A program made the position numbers and the translations under genes. From positions 1 to 64,000 of the forward strand of contig JACQZN010000016.1 in the NCBI GenBank assembly GCA_016213845.1: a stretch of 64,000 nucleotides of DNA. The letters are read 5' to 3'. This document shows positions 15,622 to 24,566 of this stretch, piece after piece (within the stretch, counting starts at the first letter, position 1; each line of letters starts with the position of its first letter). The notes beneath the pieces were generated by a model that did not search any database, was not told the origin of the DNA, and was given only the letters and a program-made list of their open reading frames with translations. This DNA is from Candidatus Wallbacteria bacterium (GTDB lineage Bacteria; Muiribacteriota; UBA6191; JACPRK01).

Positions 15622-17316
15622 TTATTGGCCATCGTCGTCACCGTGGCCAGAAACGCCGGGCTTGAGACTGAACCTGCGGGCCCGCGTCTCTCCGGTCGCC
15701 ACGACCCGGACCGACGTGACGAGATCCTCCAGCGCACGTCGGAAGGTCCGCTCGGGGATCTCAGGCCCAACCCGTCGCCAGATGTCAGCCTTCGACGAGT
15801 TCGGGAACCTCTCCAGGTCCTCGAGGATGAGCGCGCGAAGCCTGTGCGGCTGCACCCGCGTGAGCGTCGTCAGCGCGTCGAGCCCCGCTTGACGCAAGAG
15901 CGCGGGCGGCACGAAGTAGCGCGTGGCACTCGTGCGGCCGGTCTGCTCGATGAGCCCCCAGTCAAGGAGCCGTCCGAGCCAGGGGCGCAGAGCGATCGCG
16001 TCCGCCAGCTCCAGCACCTCGGCGAGCTTGGCGGTCGAGATGCTCTCAGTCTGAGCGACGAGCGCGAAGGTGATGCGCTCGCGTTGCAGGAGCTGGTACC
16101 GCTTGTCGGCCTCGACGAGCAGCTTGATGACACCGGGCTGCACCACGCGGCGAGGAATCATGACGTGAACCGAGTCGGTCCCCTCGGTGATGGTCGGCAC
16201 CTTGCGTCCGCTCGCGAGCAGGCGCTCGAAGAGCAGGTCGATGCCGCTGCCCTCTCGCTCCATCAGCTTAAGGTCATGGAAAATGTGCGCGAGCCCATCG
16301 TTTCGGCGGCGGCTCTCGTGAAGGATGTTCTGCGGGGTGACGCCGATCGGCAGCCGGCCCGGGTTCACGACCTCGAGGCGGTCTGGGTGGAGGTTCAGGT
16401 AGATGTCGCCCCGCTGGGTGTACGGGCGGTGGACGATGGCGTTGACGAGCAGCTCGCGGACGACGAGCTCGTCGTAGGCCGGCAGCTTCGTGCGTAGCAG
16501 GCCGTTGGGCAGCTCGTAGCTCTCGCGGAAGTCGGACACCTCGGACCAGATGGCGTCGACCAGCTCGATGGGCGACAGGTCGTGGTCGTCCCAGCTCCAC
16601 TTCGCGACCTTCACCTCGCGCTCGTCGTACTTGATTGCCTGCACGATGGGTGCACTCCCGAGGCTAGCGCGGTCGCTCGTATCACCGACGAGCAGTATGC
16701 CCAGACTCGTCAGCACGTCGCCTTTCGCGAGCCCATAGTGTGTGAGTAGCTCGCCGTCGGTCTTCTCCTTCACTGACGGCTTCACCCGGTCCGATGCGCG
16801 CAGCCCCGCGCAGAGGCTCCCGACCTTTGCGGCGTCGGCGCTCGCCCTCGGGACGCGTTGCGAGGTCATCGCCTCCCACGGCGTGGCTGGGCGCTCGTTC
16901 GCGAGGCGCATCACGTCATCGCCGACAATGGGCCGGCATGTGTCTCCCACGCGGAGGAAGTAACGGCCGTCGCTCGTCGAGGCGACGCCCGTCGCACGCG
17001 GGATCGTGAGCGCGATGTACTCGCCGCCGTTCTCGTGACGCCTCAGCTCCGGCATCACCTGCACGTTCACGGTCAGCTCGCCGACGCGCTTGCGGATCCG
17101 GTCGAGCAGCGCGGGCTCGACGCGCTGGTTCGCGGGCGGCGCGTGAGCGTCGTCCTCGATGCCGATGAGCAGCATGCCGCCCGCGGCGTTGGCGAAGCAG
17201 ACGCAGTCCTGCGCGAGCTCGCTGAAGTCGGCGATTTTGCCCGTGACCGTGCGGAGCGACTTGCGGTCGAAGTGTTGGGACTCACGGGGAGTCGTCAACG
17301 CATTCGAGTTGGCCAT
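15622..17316 (-). CDS. AlbA_2/Schlafen-type ATP-binding transcriptional regulator
   Basis: 564 residues from the ATG at 17316; a TTG three codons upstream is possible. The N-terminal AlbA_2 (Schlafen AAA-like) domain is marked by VCFANAAGGMLLIGIEDD and an RVGDTCRPI segment. The middle contains the HATPase_c_4-type region (VVRELLVNAIVHRPY followed by GRLPIGVTPQNIL and EREGSGID). The C-terminal part is winged-helix-like. Such proteins are often annotated as RecG-like ATP-dependent DNA helicases but lack helicase motifs; many are regulators within mobile or defence islands. Its location between two copies of a duplicated gene fragment, beside decayed genes, suggests it arrived by horizontal transfer. 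Confidence 0.82.
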   Translation of the reverse strand: MANSNALTTPRESQHFDRKSLRTVTGKIADFSELAQDCVCFANAAGGMLLIGIEDDAHAPPANQRVEPALLDRIRKRVGELTVNVQVMPELRRHENGGEYIALTIPRATGVASTSDGRYFLRVGDTCRPIVGDDVMRLANERPATPWEAMTSQRVPRASADAAKVGSLCAGLRASDRVKPSVKEKTDGELLTHYGLAKGDVLTSLGILLVGDTSDRASLGSAPIVQAIKYDEREVKVAKWSWDDHDLSPIELVDAIWSEVSDFRESYELPNGLLRTKLPAYDELVVRELLVNAIVHRPYTQRGDIYLNLHPDRLEVVNPGRLPIGVTPQNILHESRRRNDGLAHIFHDLKLMEREGSGIDLLFERLLASGRKVPTITEGTDSVHVMIPRRVVQPGVIKLLVEADKRYQLLQRERITFALVAQTESISTAKLAEVLELADAIALRPWLGRLLDWGLIEQTGRTSATRYFVPPALLRQAGLDALTTLTRVQPHRLRALILEDLERFPNSSKADIWRRVGPEIPERTFRRALEDLVTSVRVVATGETRARRFSLKPGVSGHGDDDGQ

Positions 17317-17332
17317 GGGCGGCAACCTGCGG

Positions 17333-17915
17333 TCACCAAACGACCTGGTCCCAGTGCTGGGCCTGCAGCGCCGCGGTTGCCTTCTGGGCTAAGGCCTGTC
17401 TGTCCGCGATGCTGACATCGATGATGTTGTTTGTGTTGGCGGGGTCCACGAGACGTGCGCCCAAGAGGTTCCCGACGAGGAAGTTGAAGACATCGTTCAT
17501 GCAGGCCTCGTGGTCATTCTTTCGTCTTCCGTTCAGCGCTCGACCGACGACGATTTCGATCGCGAACGTCGGGTACGAGAGCAATTGGCGGAGCCTCCAC
17601 AGCTTCATCAGCTTCACGCAGGCACGAATCGCCGTCTTCCTCACCGCGTCGATGTGGACCTTCAGGCTGGTTTGCAGCGTACTACCGCTGTCTTTGTTCT
17701 TGAAGAGGGTCGCATAATTGTACGCCGAGTCCTGGGTCTCTGTGAACGACAGCGACGCCGGCGCGGACGGGTTTCTTCGAAGAGGCGTTGTGGTGGAAGG
17801 GGTTTGCAGGGGGCACGGCGAGCTGCGGCTTCCAAGTCGAGGGGACGCCAGCCTGATCGAGGTTGTTGTCGCCGGCCAGGTACACCCGCAGGGTCCATTT
17901 CGTTTCTTCAGGGTT
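17333..17915 (-). pseudogene. Decayed nucleotidyltransferase-like gene
   Basis: The downstream 195 or so codons are in one frame and end with a segment typical of the C-terminal domain of CD-NTase/nucleotidyltransferases: VKLMKLWRLRQLL, then PTFAIEIVVGRALNG and VDPANTNNIIDVS. The upstream portion (KWTLRVYLAGDNNLDQAG) lies in another frame, and the switch falls at about 17770-17800. No N-terminal catalytic GS-DxD motif remains. It reads as a frameshifted, 5'-truncated remnant rather than a working gene. If the family call is right, it could derive from a CBASS-like or tRNA-nucleotidyltransferase-like gene. Confidence 0.4.
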
Positions 17916-18393
17916 CAGACCTTATGCGGTCAAGGAGAACGCGGGTCATCGCTCGAATGTCCGCGGACTCCATTTCGAGATCCAAGAGTTCTTTCAGCAC
18001 TTCCACGTCTTCCGGGTTGCAGAGAAAGCCGATGGCGCGGAGCAAATCGAAGCGAGCACTCGCTTCGCAGTCTGGCAGCAGGATGCGTGGAAGCTCTCGA
18101 CGAGAAGGCGAAAACTCCTCCGGAGCAAGGCGTGCTCACGACATGATGACCAGAGCGGCACACCTGCGTTCGCGAGCATGGTTGCCGTTCGCCCTGGGAT
18201 GTGCAGGACGGGCAGGATACCAGGCCGAGACCGCATCGTTCCCAACCTCCGTCCACAACCGTGGCGGCGGCGCCTGGTGGCGAAGCGAGTAGAGCTCGTC
18301 CTGCAGAAGCAGACGCATTGCCTTGTCGAGTTGCTCTGGATGGGCGCGCCAGTACCGCAGATCGCGTCCTTCGCCGTCATTGAGGTTCAGCAT
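17908..18393 (-). pseudogene. Decayed gene with in-frame stop, truncated at the repeat junction
   Basis: One minus-strand frame reads from 18393 to a TGA at 18136-18138, then continues open to 17908. The two parts (GRDLRYWRAHPEQLDKAM... and ASARFDLLRAIGFLC...) look coding and together give about 160 residues. The ATG at 18393 sits exactly on the boundary of the duplicated DUF4259 fragment, so the true 5' end was probably lost. Alternatively these are two short genes overlapping at ATGTCGTGA. The family is unknown. Confidence 0.35.
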
Positions 18394-19975
18394 CCATGCC
18401 GAACCCCCGCTGGTCGATATGGCGCGCAAGGCGGTCACCGCCGTGCTCGCGGAATCCGAGCTGAACGCCGTTTGGAGCGAGACGGGCGACTTCCCGGTCT
18501 GGAAGCGGCAGCTTCTCGATCTGCACCAGCGTGGGCGGCTCGCCGGACAGGGGCTTTGCATCGCCGGGGAGCTCTCTGGCGGGCGGCGGCAGCATGATCG
18601 CCGCGCGGCCCACGGCCCGCGCCGCTTCCTCGGCGCGCAACCGCTCGAGCTCGGCGGCCACAGCGCGTCGCAGCGCTTCCAGCTTCGTCTTCTCGCGCTG
18701 CCGCAGCCAGTGGCGGAACACGATCGAGCCCGGCCCACCCAGCAGGTCCCAGCCGTCCACGCGCCAGCCCGAGAGCTCCGCGATGCGCCTGTCCAGGCTG
18801 GCCAGCGAAGTCTGGGCCGCGTCGATTCGGGCCGGAGGCTCGGCCGCAGCGCGCGCCGCTCGCTCGGCCCCTTTGACGTCTCCGGTGGTGTTCAGCGCCC
18901 GCAGCCCGGACCGGTGACGGTCACGGTAGACCCGCGCCAGCTCCTTCCCCAGCAACTCGTCCAGCGTCTCGTCGGAGGCTTTGAACCCGGTGTACGCGTC
19001 GAAGATTCCGGCCACCGCGAAGGCGTCGGCCGGGTGGTGGGCCACCAGCCACTTCAGAAGCTCCAGCAGAGTTCGCCCTCCGTGGTTCGTCGCGCGGAAG
19101 GCCTCGTAGATCTTCTGCTTGCCGTCGGGCACGAATCGGTAGATGTCGAACAGGATGAGCGAGTTGATGTGCTCCACCGCCGCCAGCTCCTGGAAGCTCG
19201 CGTCCTTCCAGGACTTCTCCTCGTAGCGGCCCTTCTCCTTCTCGAACCGCAAGGACTCCACCGAGGCCGCCACGCCGGGCCGCAGGCTGGGGTCGAAGAC
19301 CAGCGGCGTGAAGTTGGCCCAGCCCTCCAGGAACGCCGCCCGCTGCGAGTAGTGCCCGCGGTCCCAGAACTTCCAGCCGCCCCCGTGGTCGAAGAGGATC
19401 TCGTCTGCGTAGTGGTCGCCGTCCGGACCATACGCGCCGCTCTCCCGGCCGGTGTCGTCCTGCGTGTGTGAGAGCTCGTGAATCAGGAGCTCCTCCACCG
19501 CGCCCTCCCCGTAGGACTCGAAGTAACTGTGCGAGATGTAGATCGAGCCGCCGCGGCGGTGCGGCCAGACGCCGGTCTCCTCCTGGGCCTTGGCGTCGGT
19601 GTCGGCCTTGCCGTCCTTGTCCCGGTCGACGTACTTCCGGCTGTCGTCCACGAGGTGGATCTTCGGCCGTGTGCCCTTGAGCGAGAGGAGCTCAGCCAGG
19701 TGCGCTGTGAAGGGGCCCGTGGTCGTCAACCGCTCGTAGGCTGCGACCAGCCCAGGATTGGAGCGCCGGTGGGCATCGACCCACTCCTGGGCCTCGGGGC
19801 TGCCGGGCACCAGGGCGACGGTCTTCGATTTCCAGCCCTGGCCGGTCTTGTCGTGCGGACCCTCGTAGACCTGGACTTCGATGGCGTACGGCCAGCTCGC
19901 CGCCTGCGCCGCGGATGCCGCCGCCAGCAGCGCGGCCGCCACGACCATCGTCCCGAGAAAACTCCGTCCCGACAT
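18377..19975 (-). CDS. Secreted gluzincin-like metallopeptidase with a replaced C-terminus
   Basis: 532 residues from the ATG at 19975, preceded by GGGAGGT; a GTG at 19996 is less likely. A signal peptide ends near AAASAAQAASWPY. The zinc motif is HELSH in ELLIHELSHTQDDTG, and a Glu in AAFLEGWANF is a candidate third ligand, so it resembles gluzincin peptidases. A helical, charged C-terminal region follows. From 18531 downward the coding sequence is the antisense of the duplicated DUF4259 fragment, giving a foreign tail of about 50 residues beginning VQIEKLPLPDREVARLAP. The native C-terminus was therefore cut off. Whether the protein still folds is unknown; the catalytic part is intact. Confidence 0.78.
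   Translation of the reverse strand: MSGRSFLGTMVVAAALLAAASAAQAASWPYAIEVQVYEGPHDKTGQGWKSKTVALVPGSPEAQEWVDAHRRSNPGLVAAYERLTTTGPFTAHLAELLSLKGTRPKIHLVDDSRKYVDRDKDGKADTDAKAQEETGVWPHRRGGSIYISHSYFESYGEGAVEELLIHELSHTQDDTGRESGAYGPDGDHYADEILFDHGGGWKFWDRGHYSQRAAFLEGWANFTPLVFDPSLRPGVAASVESLRFEKEKGRYEEKSWKDASFQELAAVEHINSLILFDIYRFVPDGKQKIYEAFRATNHGGRTLLELLKWLVAHHPADAFAVAGIFDAYTGFKASDETLDELLGKELARVYRDRHRSGLRALNTTGDVKGAERAARAAAEPPARIDAAQTSLASLDRRIAELSGWRVDGWDLLGGPGSIVFRHWLRQREKTKLEALRRAVAAELERLRAEEAARAVGRAAIMLPPPARELPGDAKPLSGEPPTLVQIEKLPLPDREVARLAPNGVQLGFREHGGDRLARHIDQRGFGMDAEPQ
18391..18531 (+). repeat. Direct repeat, copy B (DUF4259 fragment)
   Basis: 141 bases copied from the DUF4259 gene in the same orientation as 15125-15307. 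It lacks the gene's start and stop. It forms the right boundary of the rearranged island and lies inside the 3' end of the metallopeptidase gene. Confidence 0.9.
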
Positions 19976-20022
19976 CGAGGAACCTCCCGAGTCCACTACG
20001 CCGACGGTACCCGAAAGTTTGG

Positions 20023-20028
20023 TAGAGT
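20023..20028 (+). promoter_or_regulatory. Putative -10 element before the methyltransferase
   Basis: TAGAGT ends 12 bases before the ATG at 20041, with no Shine-Dalgarno sequence. It is consistent with a leaderless or very short leader. Confidence 0.3.
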
Positions 20029-20040
20029 TGCCATACCCCG

Positions 20041-20853
20041 ATGCTCCCCAAGCCGCTCCTCGTCACCGCCGGCGGCGCCCTCTTCCGCAGCGACTGCCTT
20101 CGGCTGCTGGGCGCGGTCGCCGACGACTCGGTCGCCTGCGTCTTCGCCGATCCGCCGTTCGACCTGGGCAAGGACTACGGCGGCGGCAGCCGGGCGGACC
20201 AGCGCGGCGAGGAAGCGTACCTGGCCTGGTGCAAGAGCTGGCTCGACGAGTGCTGCCGGGTCCTGATGCCGGGCGGTGCGCTCTTCGTCTACAACCTGCC
20301 CAGGTGGCTCCTCTCCATCGGCGCGCACCTGCTCGGGCGCCTGGAGTTCCGCCACTGGATCGCGCTGACGATGAAGAGCACCTACCCTCGCGGCCAGCGC
20401 CTCTACCCGGCCCACTACGGCTTGCTCTACTTCACGAAGGGGCCGCCGCGCGCCTTCCACAAGCTGCGCGTCCCCGTGCCGGTCTGCCGCCACTGCGGCG
20501 GCGACTCGAAGGACTACGGCGGCCATCGCAGCGCGCTCAACCCCGAGGGGCTCAGCCTGACCGACTTCTGGGAAGACACCTCGCCCGTGCGGCATCGCAA
20601 GTTCAAGACCCGCGCCGCCAACGAGCTAAAGCCGATGATTCCGCGCCGCGCGATCGAGATGTCGACCGTTCCCGGCGACCTGGTGCTCGACCCCTTCGGC
20701 GGCGGGGGCAGCACCTACGAGGCCGCCGAGGAGCTCGGCCGGAACTGGATTGGCGGCGAGCTCGCAGACTGCGCACCCATCCTGGAGCGCCTCTCCCGCT
20801 TCCCCTCGCGCGCGCGCCTTCCCGCCCCGGTCCGCGCCGCGTTGCGCCGCTAA
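20041..20853 (+). CDS. Orphan DNA methyltransferase (beta class, N4/N6)
   Basis: 270 residues. The catalytic motif IV is DPPF at residues 37-40, and the AdoMet-binding motif I comes late (VLDPFGGGGST at about 218-228), the order of beta-class amino methyltransferases. A CRHCGGDSKDYGGHR segment between them resembles a partial zinc knuckle within the target-recognition region. It would methylate adenine N6 or cytosine N4 in duplex DNA. No restriction endonuclease is adjacent, so it is an orphan with regulatory or protective use. The target sequence cannot be predicted here. Confidence 0.88.
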   Translation: MLPKPLLVTAGGALFRSDCLRLLGAVADDSVACVFADPPFDLGKDYGGGSRADQRGEEAYLAWCKSWLDECCRVLMPGGALFVYNLPRWLLSIGAHLLGRLEFRHWIALTMKSTYPRGQRLYPAHYGLLYFTKGPPRAFHKLRVPVPVCRHCGGDSKDYGGHRSALNPEGLSLTDFWEDTSPVRHRKFKTRAANELKPMIPRRAIEMSTVPGDLVLDPFGGGGSTYEAAEELGRNWIGGELADCAPILERLSRFPSRARLPAPVRAALRR

Positions 20854-20911
20854 GCAAACATCCTCGGCGCATCCTTTCAGTCGAGCGACGTCCAGGACCC
20901 CTCTCAACGCC

Positions 20912-21715
20912 ATGCCCTTCGCAGACACAACCGCAGGCAAGCTCCATTACGAGGTGACCGGCTCAGGCCCCCCAATCCTCCTCTTGCACAGCCTTTTCTG
21001 CGACAGCACCATGTGGCGCCATCAGGTCGCGGAGCTCGGAGGCGACCACCGTCTGATCCTGCTCGACGGTCCCTCCCACGGCGAGAGCGCTGTGCCCTGG
21101 GAGGCGCTCACCATCGAGCAGTGCGCGCGCGCCGCCGTCGACGTGCTCGACCACCTGGAGCTCCAGAGCGCGGTCTTCTGCGGCATCTCCTGGGGCGGGA
21201 TGACCGCCATGCGGGCCGCGCTCGACGCGCCGGCGCGCGTGCGGGCGCTCCTGCTCTTCGGCACCTCCGCGGACGCGCAGCGCTGGTCGGCGCGCATCAT
21301 CAACTACGCGCTGCTGCTGCTGGTCTCGCGGCTCAATCTGCTCTCGCCCATCGCCCCCGTGCTGGCCGCGGCGCTCCTGGGCGAGACCACGCGGCGCCGT
21401 CGGCCCGAGCTCGCGCGCGAGCTGGTCGCCGGCATTCGCAAGCTCGATCCCGACGGGCTGGCGCACGTCATTCGCACGGTGCTGGTGGAGCGGCTGGCGA
21501 TGATCGAGGAGCTCTGGCGCGTCGAGTGCCCCACCCTGGTCGTCAGCGGCAGCGAGGACACCGCGGTCGCCCCGATCCAGTGCGAGCGCATCGCCCGCCG
21601 CATCCCGGGCGCGCGCTTTCAGATGGTCGCCGAGGCCGGGCATCTGGCGCCGCTGGAAGCGCCGGAGCCCGTCAACGCGCTCACGCGTGCCTTCCTCGAC
21701 GAGCGGGGGCTCTAG
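20912..21715 (+). CDS. Alpha/beta-fold hydrolase
   Basis: 267 residues from the ATG at 20912. The nucleophile elbow is GISWGG with Ser93, the acid is probably the Asp in VVSGSEDTAV, and the catalytic His is in AEAGHLAPLE. The oxyanion loop HSLF follows the first strand. The overall pattern resembles 3-oxoadipate enol-lactonase-like or BioH-like hydrolases, but the substrate cannot be told from sequence. It follows the methyltransferase by 58 bases and may be co-transcribed. Confidence 0.85.
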   Translation: MPFADTTAGKLHYEVTGSGPPILLLHSLFCDSTMWRHQVAELGGDHRLILLDGPSHGESAVPWEALTIEQCARAAVDVLDHLELQSAVFCGISWGGMTAMRAALDAPARVRALLLFGTSADAQRWSARIINYALLLLVSRLNLLSPIAPVLAAALLGETTRRRRPELARELVAGIRKLDPDGLAHVIRTVLVERLAMIEELWRVECPTLVVSGSEDTAVAPIQCERIARRIPGARFQMVAEAGHLAPLEAPEPVNALTRAFLDERGL

Positions 21716-21725
21716 GCGGGGAGCC

Positions 21726-24566
21726 TCACTTTGCCGTCTGCAGGGCCTCGAGTTTCTGGAAAGCGTCGCGGTAGTTGACGTTGTTGCGGCAGATGAAGTT
21801 GTAGAGCCTCAGCGCCTCGCGAGCGCGCCCCTCGGACTGGTAGAGGCCCGCCATCTCGTAGCAGAGCGCCAGCAGAAACTCGTCGGGCGGCTGGTCGAAG
21901 ACGTCCATCCGCTCGAAGACGCGCAACGCGCTGCCGGTCTCGCCCAGCTTCAGGTAGCTGCGCACCATCAGGGCGCCGGCCGAGGCCGTCTCATAGCCGG
22001 CGTCGAACGCGGCCGACAGCGTTCCCAGCGCCTCCCGGAAGTGCCCCTCGGAGAAGAGCCGCATGCCTCTCTGGTAGGCGTCCTTGAGCTCGGCGTCGGA
22101 GATCGGGCCGCCGGGTCGCGGGGCCGACTCGCGCAGCCGGTTGATGGCGTCGAGCAGCGTTCGGTTGCCTGGGTGGGCGGACAGGAGCCGGCGGTACTCG
22201 CGCTCGCCCTCTTCGAGCATCTCCAGGGCCTTGTAGGAGTCGACCAGGATCTCGTGCACCCGGGCGTTGTCGAGCTCGTACTCGACCATCTGCTTGGCCT
22301 CGCGGATCGCCTCCACGAAGTGGCTGGCCGCGAAGTGGCACCGCGCCACGCCGTAGCGCGCCCGGGCGTTGGCCGGGTCCTCCGACAGGAGCTTCTGGAA
22401 GACCTTCATCGCCTCGGCGTCGAAGCTCTCGCGGCCCAGGTAGATGCCGGCCAGCTGGGTCACGTACTCGCCCTTGAGCGGCTCCAGCTCGACCAAGCGC
22501 GAGAGCACGCGCTCGACCTCTTCGTCGGAGCCTCCCTGGCCCTGGAGGATTGAGTTCATCAACTGGAGCAATTTGAGGTTGTTCGGCTCCGCGGCCAAGA
22601 GCAGCCGGTACTCCGGCATCGCCTCTGGGCTCGTATCGCCCGTCTCGAGGCGGAGCTTCGCGCGCAGGAGCTGCTTCTTCGGATCGTCGGGAAGCTGCTC
22701 GACCTCCTGGTGCGCCTGGTCCAGGCGCCCCAGCTGCACCAGCGCCAGCGCTTTCGACTGACGCACGCGGGGGTCGTTCACCTTGGCGCGGCCGCTCTGC
22801 AGCTCGTACTCCTCGACCGTGTTGAGCAGCTTCTCCCAGTCTTCGGCTTTCTGGAGCTGCGAAGCCGCGGCCAGCGTGCGCTTGAGCCGGCGCGCCTCCT
22901 GCGTCTGCTTGAGCTTGTAGCCGAAGTAGCCGAGCGAGACGAACGCCCAGATGGCGGCGAAGGCGGCCACGTATGGGAAGTAGGCCTTGATGGCCAGCTT
23001 CATCCGCATCGACTTCGCGTCGGGGAACTGGTTCAAGTAGGCGGCGTCGGTCTGGCGGATGATGGCGAGCTGATCCAGCGCCTGGCGGTGTTCCTTGAGC
23101 TCGGCCAGCGACTTGGCCAGAAGGTAGCGGAACTTGACGTCGGCGGGGTTATCCTCGCAGTACTTGGCGAGCTTGTCGGCGGCTTCCTTGTGGCGGCCGG
23201 CGTGGTGGTAGCACTCTCCGACCATGTGATCGAGCGTGGGGACGTTGCGGAACTCCCGCAGCGTGCGCAGGTCTATGCCGCGCAAGAGCTCGAGCGCCGC
23301 GGCGTAGCTGCCGCTCTGGTAGAAGTCCATCGCCTGATCGAAGTTCTTCTTGGCGCGGGCGTAGCGGCGCATGGTCTCGAGCTGCGTTCGGGAGTCCCGG
23401 TAGGTCGGATCTACCTGGATCAGCAGCTCGAAGGCCTGCAGAGCGCCGTCGAAGTCGGTCTTGGCGGCCAGGTCCTTGCCCTTCTTGTAGAGCGCGCGCA
23501 CGCGGGTCGCTATCTCTGCGGCCGAGGGCGGCGGGTCCTTCGGCGGGCCGGACGGAACCACGAGCGCGGTCTGCGTCGGCAGCCGGCTCCCAGGCGCCGG
23601 CTTGGGCTTGAAGTCCTTGAGAAAGGCGTTGACGATGGCCGTGTCGTCGATCGTGATGCGCGTGAGGTCGGGGGTGGCCGCAGCGCTGGCGTCGGCGGGC
23701 GGTTCCTCCGGCGGCAGTGTGGGCTGCTGTTCGGGCTGAACGGGTTGGTCGGGCGGCTGGGTGGGCCGGGCGATGGGCGGCTCGCGGGGCTCTGCCTGGG
23801 CTGACGTGGGCGGTGGCTCTGGCCCGACGGAGTCCGCGGGTACGGGCGTTGCCTCGGGCTTCTCCTCGCCCGCGCTCGAGTAGAAGCGGTCGGGGGCGCC
23901 GGCTTCGGTCGACGACCCCAGGCGCTTCAGGTAGAAGAGCTGCTGGTAGTGGCGCGTGATCGAGGCGCGCACGGGGTCGAGCGTGAAGGCGCGTTCCGAG
24001 TACTTGAGCGCCGTGTCGAAGCGATTGGTCTGATAGTAAGCCCAGGCGAGATCGTCGTAGGCCGTGGCCAGGGATGGGTCGAACTTCAGGGCGTAGTTGA
24101 GCTGCGTGATGCCCTCGTTGGGCCGTTTCTGGTAGAGCAGCAGGAAGCCCAGGACGTTGTAGGCGCGGGCGCTGCGGGGGTTGACCTTGAGCTCGCTCTT
24201 GACCTGCTCGAGCAGCGGCGTCTGGAGCTGGCGGAAGAGCGCGGGGGTGCTCTTGTAGTCCTTCTGCAGCGCCAGCACCTCCTTGAACGACCAGAACGCC
24301 GTGTAGAGGTCCTTCTGCAGCAGTCCAATCCGGCCCAGGTAGTAGTGCGCATCCAGGGCGTCCGGCTTGAGGTTGACGGCCTTCTTGAGCTCTGCGGCGG
24401 CGGCCTTGAGGTTGCCCTCCTTGTAGGCCTTCAAGCCGCTGGCGATGAGCGATTCCGCGCTGGGCAGCGGCGCGGCCGCCACGACGCCGGCAACGGCCAG
24501 CGCGAGCAGCCCGGCGAGCGCGGCTGACCTGGGGGGGCGGTGGCTATTTATAGCGGAGCACCGCAC
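21726..24566 (-). CDS. Membrane-anchored TPR protein
   Basis: About 946 residues from GTG at 24566, which overlaps the upstream TPR gene by 19 bases; the start is uncertain. A signal-like helix (ALAGLLALAVAGVVAAAPLP) is followed by TPR units (ALDAHYYLGRIGLLQKDLY), a proline/glutamine-rich linker, more TPRs, one membrane helix (FPYVAAFAAIWAFVSLGYFGY) and a second set of about ten TPRs. The architecture mirrors the upstream gene product, suggesting a paralogous pair assembling at the membrane. TPR proteins act as scaffolds; no enzymatic domain is visible. Its partner proteins are unknown. Confidence 0.78.
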   Translation of the reverse strand: MRCSAINSHRPPRSAALAGLLALAVAGVVAAAPLPSAESLIASGLKAYKEGNLKAAAAELKKAVNLKPDALDAHYYLGRIGLLQKDLYTAFWSFKEVLALQKDYKSTPALFRQLQTPLLEQVKSELKVNPRSARAYNVLGFLLLYQKRPNEGITQLNYALKFDPSLATAYDDLAWAYYQTNRFDTALKYSERAFTLDPVRASITRHYQQLFYLKRLGSSTEAGAPDRFYSSAGEEKPEATPVPADSVGPEPPPTSAQAEPREPPIARPTQPPDQPVQPEQQPTLPPEEPPADASAAATPDLTRITIDDTAIVNAFLKDFKPKPAPGSRLPTQTALVVPSGPPKDPPPSAAEIATRVRALYKKGKDLAAKTDFDGALQAFELLIQVDPTYRDSRTQLETMRRYARAKKNFDQAMDFYQSGSYAAALELLRGIDLRTLREFRNVPTLDHMVGECYHHAGRHKEAADKLAKYCEDNPADVKFRYLLAKSLAELKEHRQALDQLAIIRQTDAAYLNQFPDAKSMRMKLAIKAYFPYVAAFAAIWAFVSLGYFGYKLKQTQEARRLKRTLAAASQLQKAEDWEKLLNTVEEYELQSGRAKVNDPRVRQSKALALVQLGRLDQAHQEVEQLPDDPKKQLLRAKLRLETGDTSPEAMPEYRLLLAAEPNNLKLLQLMNSILQGQGGSDEEVERVLSRLVELEPLKGEYVTQLAGIYLGRESFDAEAMKVFQKLLSEDPANARARYGVARCHFAASHFVEAIREAKQMVEYELDNARVHEILVDSYKALEMLEEGEREYRRLLSAHPGNRTLLDAINRLRESAPRPGGPISDAELKDAYQRGMRLFSEGHFREALGTLSAAFDAGYETASAGALMVRSYLKLGETGSALRVFERMDVFDQPPDEFLLALCYEMAGLYQSEGRAREALRLYNFICRNNVNYRDAFQKLEALQTAK

